Assembly: GCA_014607495.2 (NCBI GenBank)
Contig: CP053160.1
Span: 4,092,001 to 4,156,000, forward strand
Direction of reading: 5' to 3'
DNA: 64,000 nucleotides
Origin: Carposina sasakii
Lineage: Eukaryota > Arthropoda > Insecta > Lepidoptera > Carposinidae
Positions 14,601 through 26,117 of the stretch are shown piece by piece (position 1 is the stretch's first letter; every line of letters starts with the position of its first letter). The notes beneath the pieces are model-generated. The model had not been told where the DNA came from. It searched no databases and saw only the letters and a program-made list of their open reading frames with translations. A program made the translations under genes and the position numbers.

Positions 14601-17600
14601 TAAATTACAAAGGAAATTAAAGCAATAATAAAAATCTTGTGAGAATCTATTTTAAAGTAAATGTAAAATCGAGGTCAGTTACTAGTGTTAAAGGAAAATC
14701 TGTGTAAATAAATATTCGAACAGTTTACTTTACACAGTAATTTACAATTTGGATGCTCTTCCTGAACTAAAATAGACTGAATTTGTGTCGTCCCCTTGGC
14801 ACGGATAACGGAATCGTTTCAAATTGCTCGCTTTTAGTATGAATAATAATATGTAGGTTGTTTGCATATTGTCTGTTTTTAGATTTGGTCGTGATATAAA
14901 GATGTATACCTATATGTTAGCGTAGAAATGCAGCCGGTCATAATAACAAACGCCAATATTATTTTTTTTGCCATATTGCGCCGACCCTAAAATAAATAAT
15001 CCGAGAAGAAAAGGTCAATACTGAAACCACAATTGTGCTATAAAACCTGACTGACATTGGGCCTGAACCTGATCATAGTTAAGTTAAGGCATTTTTAAAC
15101 AAAGCCAGATTCATACCAGCCCGCAATTATGAAATGTTATGTTAGATTATGATAGCTCTTAGGGTTGGATTTGGACAATACTGAAAGAAGGTGCTCGTTA
15201 GAGAGCGTAGATTCGATTCCAGTCACGAACTGGATATATTTCATGTAGGTACAGATTTAAGGGAGGTGGCGTTGGGCAGGTATCTGGCCCTAAATCAAAT
15301 GCCAAATCCTTATCCATATAAGTTTCGAAGGAAACCATATTGCACCGACCCCATAACTAATAATCTAAACCTGCGATCAATTTATATTGTTAATGCCTTT
15401 CTTTCCAGACAAATTCTATACCAAAATGGATCAGCTGTGGACGCAGCAATCGCCGCCATGTTCTGCAACGGTCTCCTCAACCACCAGAGCATGGGTCTCG
15501 GAGGAGGGTTCTTTATGACCGTCTACATCAAGCAAGAGGAAAAAGGATACGTCATCAATGCCAGGGAGAAAGCCCCTGCTGCTGCTTCCGTCACTATGTT
15601 CGAGGGGAATTATGATAAGTCTCGGAAAGGTTAGTGACAACATAAACTTTATAGTGATAGACATAAACCTTAGGTAAGTGGACGGATTGGACTTATACAA
15701 CAGCTGAATATATTTCGTCCAGAATCAGATACGTAATGTATTGATTCTGCCGTGTCACATTTTTCTATTTTCATGAGTTCTATTGCGTGTTTCGTAATAG
15801 TTATTTCTTGTTCCGTGTAGATTGCTGTTTTATGAATCATTAATAAAAGAGTAGTATCTAAATATTACGTTCTCGTAATTTTAAGATGGCGATCTCCTGC
15901 ACGTTCTAGTACAAAATTACCTTTTAATTTTTTGTGCACTAATTCGTACGATCCGGTAGCATCGGTCGGTCATTCACTTATATACGTATGGGATCTAGTT
16001 CCAGATAAACGATCAGATTGAGTTTTTTATGTATAACGGTCGATTTCGACCATCATTTTACCCTAGAGGCAAAAGGAATGAATTTTTAACCGTGGTTAAA
16101 AGTTGAAGTGTTCTATGAACTATCTTGTTAAGCTGTTGGCTAGGCCACTTGTATTCGTTGTAGTAATTAACATAAATAATGAGGGATTTCAAATGTTGAA
16201 TATATTTTAGACATACATACATAGGTATACAAACATACATATCGAGAACATATCTAAATGGAGGTTGCTACTGAAATAAGTCGGTAAATTACACACCCAC
16301 AGTACTTTTCATGTGGTGAGCCTACTATCCACAGAACAGGTAATATAGGTTACCTGTTCTGTGCTACTATCTCTCCTATCCTCTAGAAGTATGGGCATAT
16401 AGCGACCAGTGACAAAAAATAGCTTTACGTTTAACTCAAGATGGGAATAATGCCGGCAAATCCATCGCTGTAGAAACACCTGTCTACCTACAAAATATGC
16501 ATGTCAGCTTGTGTAGAAATTGGATAATATCAATAAAATCTTGCAATTCGAGAAGGAAATGGTAATTTGACACGATATAGAAAGCATAGGTAAGCTGTTT
16601 TTGATTAAATAGGTAGGTCTAAAATGATAAATGCTAAAACTATCAGGGAATCCTGTTTTAAGCATAACCATTTCCAAGTTTTTCCTTTCTATCAGGAATC
16701 GTTTTAGGTACTAACTTTGCCTAAACATTTTTTTGTGGTTAATCTTTTTTATCCTCAATTTAAAGGGAAGTTATAAATTGTTTAAAAGCGTCTTATACTA
16801 TTCTCATACCCACAAAGGCCCAAAATGGCTAGGCATTTTTAAAAATATGAATTTTGAAGGGTGTCGAATTAGCTTAATTAGGTTAGGTTATGATTACCCA
16901 TTGTTCCATGTAACTAATTCCTAGTTCTATAATACACAATCTCACTGTAAAAGTAAAGCCAATAGGTAAATTATATATGATTCATCAAAAGAAATTTTAA
17001 ATACCAGTAGGTACCTCACGATTCTGTTCCAGAATTATTTTCTCTTAAGCTTTCTCTTGCGTCTCGATCTACAACTAGGTACAGCTTAGTACAAATAAAC
17101 TCGTTTATTAATATAATGCATTTATTTCGTCTATCAATACAAACACCAAATATAGGAGACCCCTGAGTAGTATGGAACTTCGTGTTACAGAAGGTCATAC
17201 AGATTGGTAATTTAGGGTACAATATTAATCGAACATGTACCATAGTTGTTAAACTGGTATGCCTACTAATACTAACTAACAACTTTAGAGCTCCATCTCT
17301 TGATGATGATCTCGTTGAACTCAACCAATGCAAGATTATTCAGTTATTTATTCCTCCTTTATACTTATATTTTGGAATAGTACCACACCTGCAGCAGGAC
17401 CTATGTTCAAGCCTCATTACTAACTTTAATCGGTGACTTAAACTTCCATCATACTCTGCCATTGAAAAATAACTCTTGCGTCAAATATAATAAAGTAATG
17501 CCGCCATCTCTCAAACCAGTACCCCTCAAGAGAGAATCTACGAAGAGTTTGTATCTTCAAATGTAACCGAGACTTCCATTCATACATTAAGAAAAATAAT

Positions 17601-20600
17601 GCCTTTGCCTGTGCATTATAATTATCTATGCAAATTTTTACTCAAATATGTTCTCGGCAGTGGCGTAGCTACCTAGGGGCTAGGCGGGGCAGTGCACTGG
17701 GGCCCTCAAGCTCAGGGGGCCCTCGAATCCTTACCGTGAAATTCTCGACTTGAATTTTCAAAAATTAATAGACAACTTACTTATTTGAGTCATGTGGTAA
17801 ATTCAAGAAAAAATTTCACACTCGCTCCGTTCGCGCATCTATTATGTGACTATGCATTCTTTCACTATTCAATAATTATGGGGCTCGTAAACTCCAAAAA
17901 TTCTTGGTAATATCGGTAGAGCTTGAATTTTCAAGAAGGTAATAGACAAGTTACATGGTAAATACAAGATAAAATTTCGCGCTCGCTACGCTCGCGCATC
18001 TATTATTGAGTTAGCAGTGGGCCTCATTTTTTTATTTGCCCCAGGGCTAGTTACCTAACTACGCCACTGATTCTTGGTGTATAATTTATTTATATTAAAT
18101 GTGAAAGTGACTGTCATTTGAAAACACCTTTATTCATTTATCTATATCTTCAGGTCCCCTTGCTGTGGGCGTCCCTGGCGAGGTCAAAGGACTATGGACA
18201 GCTCACCAGAGATGGGGCAAGTTGCCCTGGGCCAGCCTGATTGAGCCCACCATAAAAGTGTGCAAGACTGGCTACACCGTGTCCAAAGCCATGTACGATG
18301 GCATGCTGAGTGTGCCGTTCATCAAAAACGACCCTCACTTAGGGTAGGTGTAATAATAGTATAGTATAGTAGGTAGGTACATCAATTATAGCAGCATACG
18401 CCTAGGTAGAAAAACGTAGGCAGTATGAAGAAAGTTGTGGTCCAATGAGTAAGTAAATAATTATAGATATAATGACAACTTGACAAGATCATAGAATAGA
18501 ATGTAGAAATCCTTGTCACAGAGATTTATGATAAATTTTATGTTAAACTATACACTCAAAATTGGTCAGAAATGGCACCATGTGGTTCTATCGGCCCTTG
18601 GTGCTCTGCCTACCCCGTAAGGAATAAAGGCGTGATTATATGTATGTATGTTTTAATGAAGATTTAAAACCTTCCCCTGTACTGCCGGTACTAAAATAAA
18701 TTCGAAAGTCAACTATTGTGTTGCAAATGAAGTAAGATACTACAATAAGTAATTAAATTAGCATACTTATTATTACTTCCAGAAAAATGTACTTCAATTC
18801 AGAGAAAGGCGAATTCCGGAGACCGGGCATCACGATCAAGCCACCAGAGAACTTATGTGAGACTTTTAGACGGATAGCAGAGAATGGAGGTGATGACTTT
18901 TACAATGGAACTCTTGCCGAAGACCTGGTAGCAGATCTGGAGAGAGCCGGCAGCATTATCACCGCGGAAGACTTAAGAGACTATACGTAAGTACATACAT
19001 ACATAATTAATCATATTAACGCGGCTGTATACAGATAATGGTGTAGCTAGAAGCCAGTGTAGCATTATGAGGAAAATCCTACTACTACGTTCAGCACAGG
19101 AGGGCCAGATGTAAAAGATCAATTGACAAGTTTCTCTTAGCTAGCTCATTGCCTGAGATAACGGCTGATTATACGTTAGGATTATCGGATTATCTACGTA
19201 GGTATGTTATAAAAACTGTATTTGTTAGCAGTCACTGGAATGTGGCCTGTTTTTCCCGAAAGGCGGTGGGTTCTCCCTTTGGGCTGTCAGATGATAAGTG
19301 GGTGTGTACTTCATACTTGTGCTTACCCAACCTCTTTAGGAATAATTGGCATAGGTATACCTATAATATACATTATTGTGTTTTATTAACGGTAGAATCC
19401 CTAATATTAGGTACCTAATCAGCGGAAAGCCCGAACACCAACCTAAATAAACTGACTGTAGACAGATTTACCGAATAGATTACATTAATCTTGTTTAGGT
19501 ACTTTTCGATATCAAAATTTAACCTTATTGTTTATCAATACTGCTTACCTACTTTGTAAATAAATTGTATGTTCCGATATATCCAGTAAATACAAAGTTA
19601 TCTTATCATTGTTTACAAGAATTGCTAATATAGGTACCTACCTACAAGCGCTCTTAATATATATATTTCAAGTTATCGGGTAATTAATTAGTTTCCTGCA
19701 CATTTTAATGATATCTTTAGATAGGTAGTGGCAGATGGAGTTCAGTATATATGTCTGTAGTGGTCTGTACCCTATAACTTCCTATTAGGCGCTATCAACC
19801 GGTGTGGGACGTTTACCTAGCTCTATTTCCGGGGTGAATTTAAATTACAATACTAATATAGGAAAACTACTAAGAATAGATAAAAGAACTGAACTCTACT
19901 AGAATATCGTAACGCAGTTTGGACTCGAAAACAACTTATTTAAATAAGTTATTTATTTTTACGTTTAGGTTTCTTGAAAGCACATGAGTGTAAGTAGCTT
20001 TGTATAAATAAGTATTGGAATATCAAAATCTCACATAATCAGTCACTCAATGTGCGGCCCAGATTGGCATTTTGTGGTTGTTCCGAAAAATCCAAGTTAT
20101 TCAGATAAGTAATTTTTTGGCGTCGCAATATAGAATAGCGAAGTTCTACGTCGCATTTAACTTAGCTTATGCAATTCTGTTTAGAATTTGCACTCAGCAG
20201 CGTGCTAAATCGAATGATTAACATTTTTGTGCGATAAGTTAACAATAACATCTACTTATGTTGAATTTAGTAATATTTCTATCAAATATGTATTTTTATT
20301 TCATATACAACAAAAAATACCTTTATATCTAAGTATGACCTCAACATTATGGAAATAATAAGTGTCAATGTTAGGCGCAGGCCACACATAAATGGCGTAG
20401 GGCGCGGACATGGCACGGGTGGCTTCCTATTCCATTAAAATTTTATACCAAGTGCATAGAAATAAAGCGCAATTTAGGATACACGGAATTTCGTGTCTTA
20501 GGCGTGGACATGAATAAATAAATTGCGCTTTATTTCTATGCACTTGGTAGGTATAAAATTTGAATGGAATAGGAAGCCGCCCGTGCCATGTCCGCGCCCG

Positions 20601-23600
20601 ACGCCATTTATGTGTGGCCTGCGCCTAACATTAACACTTATTATTTCCATAATGTTGAGGTCAATCAAATGTCTTTTAGAGGCGGCATCTCCCTCCGTGC
20701 ATGCCGTAAGTAAGAGTCGACTAAAGAACTCGGGCCTTCTCTCAGGCTATAAGCTAGCAACTTATCACTTATCATCCTTCACATCTGTCCCCGCGTGTGT
20801 AGCATAACATGTCCGTTATGATCCTGCTCTAGTTACCCTATTACGGGAACACTGTCGTGTCTATATGTATGTATCTTTCCGATAGCGGGAAACAGTAGCC
20901 TACGTACCTATGATACCTCTAAGGTAGAACACACCTACCATTATTAATAATTTTATAATTTATACTTAGGTATAAGCAGCATTAATTAGGTTATATTACC
21001 GGTGTATTGTTTAGTTGAAACAACTCTTTTGTAGAAAAATACAACATAAATTTATTATGATTCAGTACTTGACGTATAATAATAATGTTTCTCATTGTTG
21101 TAAAATAAAAGGTATGCGTTTTAACAGCTGTGTAAGCGACTGATGAAACGATAAAATTAATCCTGACTGACTCACAAAACATATTGTGAAATATCATACA
21201 AATGGTCGTTGTTAGTAATAATTTAGTATTAAATGGCCTACAATAAAACGTAGTCACCGTAGTCACTTATTGCTAAATATTGTTTAGTCTGGAACGAACA
21301 GATAGATCTGAATGTGGGCCGAATTTAACATCCCATGCCAAAACTATCCATAAGAAATCTCGCATAATCCTACCAATATTATAAACGCGAAAGTTTGTGA
21401 GTATGTAAGAATGTTTGTAGCTCTTTCACACAAAATCTACTGGACGGATTTTCGATGAAAGTTTATTTTGATCTAAACGATATTTTAATCGTTCATCGTT
21501 CGCCGCAAGCTGGGCTGCAGTTTGGATACCACTGGTCTATAAGCACTACCTTTAGCCGCGTGGTGCCGGCAGAGTAGAATTTGTACCATCCAATGTCTGC
21601 CCGTGGGTATCGTACGAGGCGATTAAGGGTTTCCAGGAGGTGGGCCGCAGCGCCTTCCGTGTTGACAACATAGTCCAAAATACAAACTGCGGTCACCAAC
21701 CCACCTGCCCAGAGTGGTGACTATGGGCAAATACCCCCCATGACAGTCTTGTGGCGTGCCCTGGGGGAGGCCTACGTCCAGCAGTGGACTGCAATAGGCT
21801 GATGATGATGATGATATAAGGAATAGCCTTTGTATGAGAGATGTGCCACACTACTATGATGTGTGAAAAATTCATGGGTCCATGATGTCAATGAATTTGA
21901 TCAGTGGATATCAAACGCATCCGTAGCAACGTGGTACGAGTATAGGATATCTCTGGTAGAAAGGCAGCCTTAGAACCTTCTCGTAACTACCAATACTACA
22001 TGCCCAGTGGTTCGTTCAAACTTATAAAAACCCAAGTTTTAAATACATTTCAAAAATACGTAGGTAAAGAACGTACTTATAAAATAGGTAGGTAATGTTC
22101 GATTTACAATACTTACCTAAATAAACTGCGCTCTACATTTTAATTGTGGAAATGTACTCAGTCTGGGTCAAGTGGATGATAAATAAATTCGAATATTTGT
22201 TCACCTATCGATTTCTCTACATTATACAGGGTGTAACAGAAAGGGTATCTTAAGCGAAAAGCTATGTAAATAGCCCACTATAGAGAACCTATTTCCAAAA
22301 TTTGAGACTCGAAATCAAACGTTTACTTTTCAAGATTGTATGAACATTTCTGAGTTGTTTCGGAATTCTCCATACTATCTGGAAAAATAAACATGTGATT
22401 TTGAGTCTGAAATTTTGTGGGTGAGTTCTTTTTAGTGGGTTATTGAGATAGCTTTTCGGTTAACATACCCCTTTTGTTACACCCTGTATATGTCAGTTAC
22501 AGAGTTGCGCAATAATATATTCGAGAGGGACAGATGCCTCATTGATGCCTGGAAATTTGGCTGAGATATCCTGCACCTAAGTACCACCTTCTGAAAAATG
22601 TGTGTACCCATCTCTTCCGGCGTTTTCGCCGATAAATATTTTATTTACGAAGTGCCTAACGCCTGGCACAGTATTTTATAATACCGTGATGATGAAAACT
22701 TTCTTCAAAGTACGACAAGGATATAGGTTATTCACTCACGTAAAGCATTCGATCTTCTTCCAGAGCTGTCGTACAAGAGCCTTTAATAGTAGACATCGGT
22801 GATGGAGAGCGCCTCATGACTCCACTCCCTCCGAGCAGCGGGATCATCCTCGTCAATATTCTGAATATCCTCAAAGGATACAAGTTCAATTTCACCAGCA
22901 TCAGTTCTACGGAGAACCAGATCCTGACCTACCATAGGATATTGGAAGCATTCAAGTATGCTTATGCTACACGGACTAAGCTTGGGGATTCAGAATATTT
23001 GGATCTTAAAGAAGTGAGTATTTATTTTCAAGGTTTACTATGAAGCCAGCTCTTTCCTGCCAAAATATGGCATCAGAACTGGTTTTTATCATGTATCTAC
23101 AAAATCTACTTTTGGTTGTCAATATATTCATCTGCTGCTTCTGATCTACACATAACTTTCCATTCCATTAAGAAATAGCTAACCTACCTACTCTTGTCTC
23201 TTAAATTCTGCTGCCTATGATTATCTGATGAAACACAGGGAGATAATTAACCTATTACGTATTTATAACCAAATAAATATTTCCAGATAATAGCGAATGT
23301 CACCTCACCAGAGTTCGGAGAATCAGTCCGGTTGAAAATCAATGACTCCACCACCAGTAACAGCTCAGCTTACTACGGTGCGACGGAGTACTCTCCACCT
23401 GACAACGGTACAGCACACATATCCATCATAGCCCCAAATGGAGATGCTGTCAGTGTTACCAGCTCCATAAATATGTAGTAAGTCAAGATTTAGTAAATAT
23501 TGCAATGTACCTATATACTGTGATACCGCGGCCGCCTCGTTCGGCATCATTTATGAGAAGCGCGAACTCCTAAACATAGATAGCACATGACGAGCAGTGT

Positions 23601-25109
23601 TGTGGGACGGTGTGTTTAATATTTTTTATGGATTGGGCCAAAGAGAACCCCTAGGATTAAAGTACCCAGTTATTACGGTACCTATACCTCACAGTCACGA
23701 ACATTCTTGGATCATAGTAGATATACCTTCTCGACTAGTTTGACAGATTATGTGGGCAGTTAAGAAATTGCGTATGTAAAAGCTGAAACATTATCTTTAG
23801 ACCAGAAGGTGTCGAATAGCCGTAGCCTTGCACCAGCTGTCATAGTTTCTGAAGTACTGGTAGCTATTCTAAACTAAACAATCTTATCTCCACAGCTTCG
23901 GCGCAGGCTTTACAACAGCCAAAACTGGCATCGTCATGAACAACGTGATGGATGACTTCTCATCGCCAGGCATAGTAAATTACTTCGGCGTCAAGCCTTC
24001 GCCAGCCAACTTCATCGCGCCAGGCAAGAGGCCGCTATCGTCCATGTCTCCAAGTTTAATTCTGGATCGAAACAACAATGTGAAGATGGCGGTTGGCGCT
24101 GCTGGTGGCACCATGATTACCACTGCCGTGGCTTTAGTAAGTCTAAATATATCATCATATCAATCCCATAAATATATACCTTTATGATTTACAAGGACCC
24201 TAAGGTGTCTGTTATGAGGATAAACAGAATCTGCTGGAACGGACTAGTTTAATGGTGATAATTTGTGAACCATATTGTTCCATATATACCTATACATTCC
24301 AGGCCAAGGTACATTTATGTACTAACCACAACCCTTGTGATCTTACTTATTTCAAATTCTAACTATGTTTCTTACATTCACAGGTGACAATACGTAAATT
24401 ATGGCTAGGTATGACCATTAAAGAAGCTGTGGACGCGCCACGGCTCCATCATCAGATATACCCTATGCATGTGCAATACGAATATGGAATGACAGAGGTA
24501 AATCGGTAAATCTATTAAAATTTTACTTACAACCCCGGGGCCATAGAGGAGAATAACCCGGGGCTCACAAAATGCCGCATTGAGTACCTCTGCTAATGAA
24601 ATATAAATAAAATATGACCCTAATTCAGTAAAACAAACCCCGGCTTTGGGCTTTCCACCACTATGGCATACCTATATCGATGTTTATACCTCAGTCCTAG
24701 GATCAGACACTATAATTTAAACCATAGGAAAATCCACATGGATATAGGCTGGCTTCACCCAATGACCTCTACTGCTAGAAAGACCGCTAGAAAGTGACCT
24801 GCATCCAGCAAAAACCCGGGATCCCGGCTGATCAGACATAATATTTAAGGAAACATAATATTTAAAAAAATTATTAATAAAGAAATGGAAAAAATTCTTC
24901 ACCTGGGTGGGATTTAATATTTCACCTTTAAGTACCTGGTACCATTTTTTTTTTCTTAGGGCATCGTCAAAGGTTTAAGAAGCAAGGGCCACGGCATGGT
25001 CCGCTACACGGGAAGGGGATCAGTAATCTGCGCGATGTACAGGAACAGCACGGGCATCTACGCTAACGCCGACTTTAGGAAAGGAGGCGACGTGGCCGGC
25101 ATGGAATAA
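5636..25109 (+). CDS. GGT: Gamma-glutamyltransferase (glutathione hydrolase proenzyme), copy 1
   Basis: Ten exons join in frame: 5636-5793, 6696-6911, 15409-15629, 18154-18343, 18783-18986, 22764-23013, 23287-23477, 23896-24136, 24384-24497 and 24960-25109, giving 644 residues and TAA. The enzyme cleaves or transfers the gamma-glutamyl group of glutathione at the outer cell surface. The protein is type II: a cytoplasmic tail of about 60 residues, one membrane segment (about 61-81), then the lumenal enzyme. Visible landmarks are the GLGGGFF loop, NAREKAP (Arg177, human R107), the autocleavage site DNGTAHISI with Thr455 as nucleophile (23410-23412), MDDFSSP (Asp497), PLSSMSP (Ser525/Ser526) and VGAAGGT. 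Human E420 is Val494 and T399 is Ser473. The ATG at 5636 was chosen because the ORF upstream of it opens only with GTG. The protein is longer than human GGT1 (569) mainly at the N-terminus. Intron 2 contains NUPR1. Confidence 0.93.
7920..8035 (+). repeat. Short retroposon F with TATG tail
   Basis: It contains CACCATGTGGTTCTATCGGC, CTCTGCCTACCCC and a (TATG)n tail. The same unit of about 100 bp recurs at 18543-18652, 33003-33108 (reverse) and 58311-58403. The last copy is flanked by a target duplication, which supports retroposition. Confidence 0.7.
8335..8527 (-). repeat. MITE family C fragment
   Basis: It starts TACAGGGTGTTTGTGACAG. The far part is the reverse complement of the interior of the fuller copies at 30673 and 35931 (CGATCCTGT matching their ACAGGATCG). 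The interior is rearranged or deleted. Confidence 0.55.
9182..9336 (+). repeat. Lep1-like repeat, partial
   Basis: The stretch ends with a TTTTTTGCAGTCCATGCGG segment and ACACTAG, matching the 3' end of the copy at 4031-4221 with several changes. The 5' part is degraded. Confidence 0.45.
9982..10047 (+). promoter_or_regulatory. NUPR1 promoter: CCAAT, HSE-like, UPRE-like and TATA elements
   Basis: The sequence shows CCAAT (9982-9986), an inverted pair TTCTAGAA like a minimal heat-shock element (9992-9999), TGACGTGG (10024-10031) and TATATAAG (10040-10047). TGACGTGG matches the unfolded-protein-response element recognised by XBP1/ATF6-type bZIP factors. The order and spacing suit a stress-inducible core promoter. 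Factor binding is inferred from motifs only. Confidence 0.65.
10156..10353 (+). CDS. NUPR1: Nuclear protein 1 (NUPR1/p8) orthologue
   Basis: This intronless ORF of 65 residues encodes a small, highly charged protein with no membrane or signal segment. NUPR1 is a disordered, HMG-like nuclear protein induced by cellular and ER stress. The hallmark is the C-terminal basic half: an [11 protein letters not shown] segment, [11 protein letters not shown], then a lysine-rich end. This matches the order of human NUPR1, which is 82 residues. The N-terminal half is acidic and aromatic ([13 protein letters not shown]), as in insect members. I chose the ATG at 10156 because the in-frame ATG at 10054 lies only 7 bp after the TATA box and so upstream of the expected transcription start. 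The gene lies in intron 2 of the first GGT gene on the same strand, with its own promoter and poly(A) signal. Confidence 0.9.
   Translation: MSEAFFDEYEHYNFDHDKHIFSGHSGKLRTKREVREHTNHNDPSGHSRKLSVKLVNTQNNKKGKH
10746..10751 (+). terminator. Poly(A) signal of NUPR1
   Basis: AATAAA lies about 390 bp after the NUPR1 stop, implying a 3' UTR of roughly 400 bases. The signal lies inside intron 2 of the GGT gene on the same strand, so GGT pre-mRNA must read past it without being cut. Confidence 0.6.
11550..11700 (+). repeat. MITE family C, left part
   Basis: It starts TACAGGGTGTTTGTGACAGC and continues with GACTTCAGACCATGATTCTG, as at 35931. The right half is absent. Confidence 0.6.
11962..12298 (-). 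mobile_element. tRNA-derived SINE G, copy 1
   Basis: It closely matches a second copy at 54916-55254 in the same orientation. Read on the minus strand it opens with a tRNA-like head: an A-box-like AGCCCAGTGGTTAAGACG and a B-box-like GGTTCGATCCC (one base lost in this copy). The body has no coding capacity. The head and length suit an RNA polymerase III-transcribed SINE. Confidence 0.7.
12644..12895. mobile_element. MITE family A, complete copy
   Basis: The left end TACAGGGTGTAACAGAAAGG is mirrored by a TGTTACACCTTGTA right end. The subterminal GTTAAGCGAAAAGCTATGT-type segment is also mirrored. It is about 250 bp with no ORF of its own, and lies in intron 2 of the first GGT gene. Confidence 0.75.
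17658..18069. mobile_element. hAT-like MITE
   Basis: The left end CAGTGGCGTAGCTACCTAGG is mirrored by CTAACTACGCCACTG on the right. The flanking 8-mers GTTCTCGG and ATTCTTGG match at 6 of 8 positions, compatible with an old hAT-type 8-bp target duplication. It is about 410 bp, non-coding, and lies in intron 3 of GGT copy 1. Confidence 0.65.
18543..18652 (+). repeat. Short retroposon F
   Basis: Same unit as at 7920: CTCAAAATTGGTCAGAA, then CACCATGTGGTTCTATCGGC, ending in TATGTATG. It lies in intron 4 of GGT copy 1. Confidence 0.7.
20337..20662. repeat. Long near-perfect fold-back (inverted repeat)
   Basis: Arms at about 20337-20480 and 20517-20662 are reverse complements. Reading inward both show CCTCAACATTATGG, GTTAGGCGCAGGCCACACAT, GGACATGGCACGGG and GTGCATAGAAATAAAGCGC. 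I see four substitutions and one 4-base indel over about 140 bp. The loop is about 40 bases and contains a small hairpin (ACACGGAATTTCGTGT). It lies in intron 5 of GGT copy 1. Confidence 0.85.
20675..20875 (+). repeat. Interspersed repeat E
   Basis: It shows GGCATCTCCCTCCGTGCATG, GTCGACTAAAGAACTCGGGC and GCTAGCAACTTATCACTTAT, like the copy at 2007. It begins only a few bases after the fold-back ends. Confidence 0.65.
21367..21817 (+). repeat. Lep1-like start followed by a non-LTR retrotransposon 3' tail
   Basis: At 21367-21480 there is a CCAATATTATAAACGCGAAAG start. From about 21486 the sequence changes to a GC-rich stretch ending with TGCCCTGGGGGAGGCCTACG, TCCAGCAGTGGACTGCAATA and a (GATGAT)n end. 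Shorter versions of that tail appear near 14020, 32550 (reverse), 43290 (reverse) and 47530. A 5'-truncated LINE is the likely source. No reverse transcriptase remains. Confidence 0.55.
22225..22488. mobile_element. MITE family A, complete copy
   Basis: It runs from TACAGGGTGTAACAGAAAGG to TTTTGTTACACCCTGTA, with the CTATGTAAATAGCCCACTAT segment inside. It lies in intron 5 of GGT copy 1, about 275 bp before exon 6. Confidence 0.8.
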
Positions 25110-25286
25110 CTGGACAGACTAGATATTATTTATCTTATAATAACGTTTTAAAAACTACAAGTGACATAGCTCTATTGAGAAGAGTTGACATAAAACCACG
25201 GGTGGTGCCGTTTGTTGCACCTCTTTAGAGCTACTAAATTAAACGGCATAAATTCCACTACAGATAAGAGCTAGAGAGCCATCAAT

Positions 25287-26117
25287 ATGTATATGTCGTG
25301 GCCATATCGTAGAATTGATCATTTCATGAAATGGTCGAGCATTTCATGAAATGGTCGCATTTCATGAAAAGTTCAACTGTCTATTGGCCACATCATGATA
25401 TGGTTTGGGCAGATCGATGATTAAAAATCGTTTCTCGATATGGGCAACTAAACGCCCGATCATTTCATGAAGTGGTCAAGATTATTGATCATATCGTAAA
25501 ATAGTTACATGAATCACCGGTAGAGGCGCTGCGCGCGTTTTATTTATGTGTGAAGATGGCGGATTTTTCTTTTTAGGTTATAAAACAAATTAAGGAGAGT
25601 AGGGTGACTATGCAGAAGAAGTTCACGGATAGTGTGTTATATTGTATAATGTATATTAGACTTAATGGTGGTTTATAATAATATTGTTAAACAAAAACCT
25701 TAGATTACGATAGGTTAGGTTAGGTTAGACTATGACAAATGACGCACGAGCCGAGCGAGCGGAGCGAGCGTGCCCAGGCAGCGTCCGGCGATGTGCCAGA
25801 TGCGAATCGCTTTTGTAAAGTCTTTTATGTTTTTAAATATTATATTGTGAAAATATCACATAAATAATAGCAAAAAAAATCATACCATCATACCTTATGG
25901 TATACTTATATATGGTGTAAGCTCTTACCACATTCGGATTTTATGGACACCCTGTTAATACGATTTGGCCAAACGTGGATGACAAAATCGTGAAATGTAG
26001 ACGATTTAACGATCTGGTCAAATTGAATTGGCCACTTCATGAAATGCGACCACTTCATGAAATGCTCGACCATTTCATGAAATGATCAATTTAACAATAT
26101 GGCCACGACATATATAC
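25287..26117. mobile_element. Inverted-repeat element built of TTCATGAA modules
   Basis: Termini of about 85 bp are mirror images: TATGTCGTGGCCATATCG on the left and CAATATGGCCACGACATATA on the right. Inside them TTCATGAA occurs seven times within GATCATTTCATGAAATGGTC-like units. The middle has no long ORF but includes three TTAGG units in GGTTAGGTTAGG (about 25710). It begins about 180 bp after the stop of GGT copy 1. Confidence 0.75.

Noticed and set aside
25708..25727. Telomere-like TTAGG units
   Set aside because: Only about three units lie inside an inverted-repeat element, too few to indicate a telomere or a telomeric insertion.
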